Part shown: positions 62,444-64,000 of the stretch, one piece after another | How positions within the stretch are numbered: the stretch's first letter is position 1 | Layout of the letters: each line of letters begins with the position of its first letter | NCBI GenBank assembly: GCA_016791385.1 | Contig: JAEUMR010000072.1 | Location: forward strand, 1-64,000 | Direction: 5' to 3' | DNA length: 64,000 nucleotides | Source: Hyphomonadaceae bacterium | Lineage (GTDB): Bacteria; Pseudomonadota; Alphaproteobacteria; Caulobacterales; Aquidulcibacteraceae | Notes under the pieces: model-generated | Seen by the model: only the letters and a program-made list of their open reading frames with translations | Told to the model about the DNA's origin: nothing | The model's database searches: none | Position numbers and translations under genes: made by a program

Positions 62444-62457
62444 TGAACTTGGCCTCA
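62444..62457. promoter_or_regulatory. cluster motif site 5
   Basis: TGAACTTGGCCTCA followed by ATTTTAATA, 23 bp before TonB receptor 2. A plus promoter overlaps it: -35 TTGAAC (62443-62448), 16-bp spacer, -10 TAATAG (62465-62470). Confidence 0.65.
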
Positions 62458-62479
62458 ATTTTAATAATAGGGAGGGGAC

Positions 62480-64000
62480 ATGCGCCAATCGATGGTTCTG
62501 CTGGGAGCGCTCAGCCTGCTTGGGGTGGTCGAGACCGCGCATGCGCAGGAAAGCGCAGACCAGGGCGGGCTCGAGGAAATCATCGTCACCGCACGCCGCC
62601 AGGAAGAGCGGCTGCAAGACGCCCCCATTTCGGTGACCGCGTTCACCGCCGCCGGCATGGAGCGGCTGGGCATCGATAACGTCGCCGATGTCGCGCGCCG
62701 CACGCCGGGCCTGCAGTACGGCAATTTCGGCGACGTGAAGCTGTCGCCGACATCGCTGCGCGGCATCATCGGCAGCTCCGGTTCGGCCGGATCGGACCCC
62801 GCCGTCGGTTATTACGTCGACGAAGTGTTCGTGGGCCAGGGCGCGGGCGCAAACCTTGATCTCTATGACATCGCGCGCGTGGAAGTGCTGCGCGGGCCGC
62901 AGGGCACCTTGTTTGGACGCAACACCGTCGGCGGCGTCATCAGCCTGACGACGCAGCGCCCGAGCGACGAGTTCGAGGCCTCGGCTCAGGCCACTTACGG
63001 CAATTACGATTACTCGCGCATCGGCGCGTCGATCTCGGGTCCGCTCGGCGATCGCGCCCGCGCAGGGCTCTCGGCGGTGTTCACAAGCCGCGACGGGACC
63101 TCCGACAACGTCGTGCTCGGCCGCGATGTCAACACGCTCGGCTCATACTCCATCCGCGCCGCGCTCGATCTCGACATCGGCGACCATTCTTCGCTGCAGC
63201 TCAACGCCGATTATCGCGGCGTCGATGAAGAACCGCTGGTGTTCGAAACCCTCCGCTACAACAATGCGATGCTGCTGCCGAATCTGCTCGACGCTTACAG
63301 CCTCGACCGCAACACCAATCCTTATGATCGCGTCGTGTACACCGACGATGTCAACACCGAGCAGCTGGATGCCTGGGGCCTGTCTGCACGGTTCTCCACC
63401 CGCATTGGCGGCGTCGACCTCACCAACATCACCTCCTATCGCACGCACGACTATTACAGCCGCGTCGACACCGATCGCTCGGCGCTGCGCATCGCTTATG
63501 ACGGCGACCCGGAAGAAATCTGGCGCGCTTCGGAAGAACTGCGGCTCAACTGGAACACGGGCGCGTTCGCCTGGCTCGCCGGCGTCTACTATTACGTGCA
63601 GGACGGCGCCAACCAGAGCTTCATCGAAATCGGCGCGGACCTTGCCGACCTCTTCGGCGATCCCGGCCTGACCGGCGTGCTCGCTGGTTCTGATGCGCAA
63701 ATGACGACCACCAGCGCCGCCGCGTTCGGCAGCGTGACCTGGACCGCCACCGATCGCTTCGACATTACCTTGGGCGGCCGCTATGTCCGCGACGATAAGG
63801 AAATCGATTACGTCCAAAGCGATCCGCTGGGGATTCTGGGCGGCTCTGGCGCGATCCAAGGCGACGATTCGTGGACGCAGTTCACCCCCAGCATAAATCT
63901 GCGCTACCGCCTCCAGCCCGACGTGCTGACCTATCTGACGGTCTCGCAGGGCTTCAAGAGCGGCGGCTTCAACGACGCGCTGGGCGACGCCAACGGCATC
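62480..64000 (+). CDS. TonB-dependent outer-membrane receptor 2 (partial, runs off the window)
   Basis: An open frame of 507 codons with no stop before the window ends. ATG 62480 follows GGGAGGGG. Signal peptide MRQSMVLLGALSLLGVVETA ends in HAQ. TonB box EEIIVTARRQEERLQ, plug VEVLRGPQGTLFGRNTVGG, and barrel strands with NITSYRTHDYYSR and ITLGGRYVRDDKEIDY follow. It differs clearly from receptor 1 and is probably for another form of the same substrate. Its promoter carries motif site 5, so it belongs to the cluster. Confidence 0.95.
   Translation, partial: MRQSMVLLGALSLLGVVETAHAQESADQGGLEEIIVTARRQEERLQDAPISVTAFTAAGMERLGIDNVADVARRTPGLQYGNFGDVKLSPTSLRGIIGSSGSAGSDPAVGYYVDEVFVGQGAGANLDLYDIARVEVLRGPQGTLFGRNTVGGVISLTTQRPSDEFEASAQATYGNYDYSRIGASISGPLGDRARAGLSAVFTSRDGTSDNVVLGRDVNTLGSYSIRAALDLDIGDHSSLQLNADYRGVDEEPLVFETLRYNNAMLLPNLLDAYSLDRNTNPYDRVVYTDDVNTEQLDAWGLSARFSTRIGGVDLTNITSYRTHDYYSRVDTDRSALRIAYDGDPEEIWRASEELRLNWNTGAFAWLAGVYYYVQDGANQSFIEIGADLADLFGDPGLTGVLAGSDAQMTTTSAAAFGSVTWTATDRFDITLGGRYVRDDKEIDYVQSDPLGILGGSGAIQGDDSWTQFTPSINLRYRLQPDVLTYLTVSQGFKSGGFNDALGDANGI

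Noticed and set aside
42263-64000. Claim that this is a microcystin degradation operon
   Set aside because: MlrA is absent and M81 and beta-lactamase-fold proteins have many substrates; kept only as a testable hypothesis.
42263-64000. Biosynthetic (NRPS-type) gene cluster
   Set aside because: No adenylation-condensation, PKS or precursor-peptide genes; all enzymes are hydrolytic or catabolic, with import systems.
1-64000. CRISPR array, prophage or integrated element
   Set aside because: No regularly spaced direct repeats, integrase, phage structural genes or tRNA-flanked attachment sites were found.

Overview
This window is GC-rich, gene-dense DNA from an alphaproteobacterium. The evidence is the IF2 and YlxR-L7Ae architecture, a fabA-fabB pair with a separate fabI, a prkA-yeaH-spoVR operon, TonB-dependent receptors with TRAP transport, and -35/-10 promoters of the usual type. 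Gene content resembles Caulobacterales or Hyphomonadales, but the genus cannot be fixed from sequence alone. No rRNA, tRNA, CRISPR array, prophage or insertion sequence with a transposase was seen.

Regions 0-11 kb and 23-43 kb are mostly ordinary chromosome. They hold a 2-hydroxyacid dehydrogenase, fatty-acid synthesis genes (fabA, fabB, fabI) beside a PadR regulator with a perfect operator, a TetR/rubredoxin/P450 locus with its own operator, a dicarboxylate symporter, aldehyde dehydrogenase, a PatZ-like acyl-CoA synthetase-acetyltransferase, a PIF1/RecD-type helicase, a membrane TIR protein, a secreted M28 peptidase, the prkA-yeaH-spoVR stress operon, a long coiled-coil protein, a nuclease and TesB.

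From 11.2 to 21.8 kb the minus strand carries the classical rimP-nusA-ylxR-infB-rbfA-truB-rpsO-pnp operon. An extra lipoprotein gene sits between infB and rbfA. A promoter followed at once by an intrinsic terminator precedes rimP and looks like an attenuator. GC-rich palindromic repeats occur nearby: between fabB and a DUF559 gene, at the nusA/rimP junction where they supply the RimP tail, and inside trmB as a 99-bp in-frame insertion. A different 100-bp palindromic element has removed the normal trmB start.

From 42.2 kb to the end lies the most interesting region. It is a cluster of at least 16 genes encoding peptidases suited to D-amino-acid or cyclic peptides (MlrC-like M81, P1/DmpA, M55/DppA, a beta-lactamase-fold lipoprotein), DgcN-DgcA for D-glutamate, a ureohydrolase, acyl-CoA ligase, enoyl-CoA hydratase, a one-chain acyl-CoA carboxylase, a P450, two TonB receptors and a TRAP transporter. 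All five promoter-bearing intergenic gaps in the cluster contain the same motif, TGA-N7-CTCA followed by an A/T run. I infer one regulon for uptake and complete catabolism of an exogenous peptide or acylated D-amino-acid compound. The second TonB receptor runs off the end of the window, so the cluster probably continues and its regulator is probably outside.
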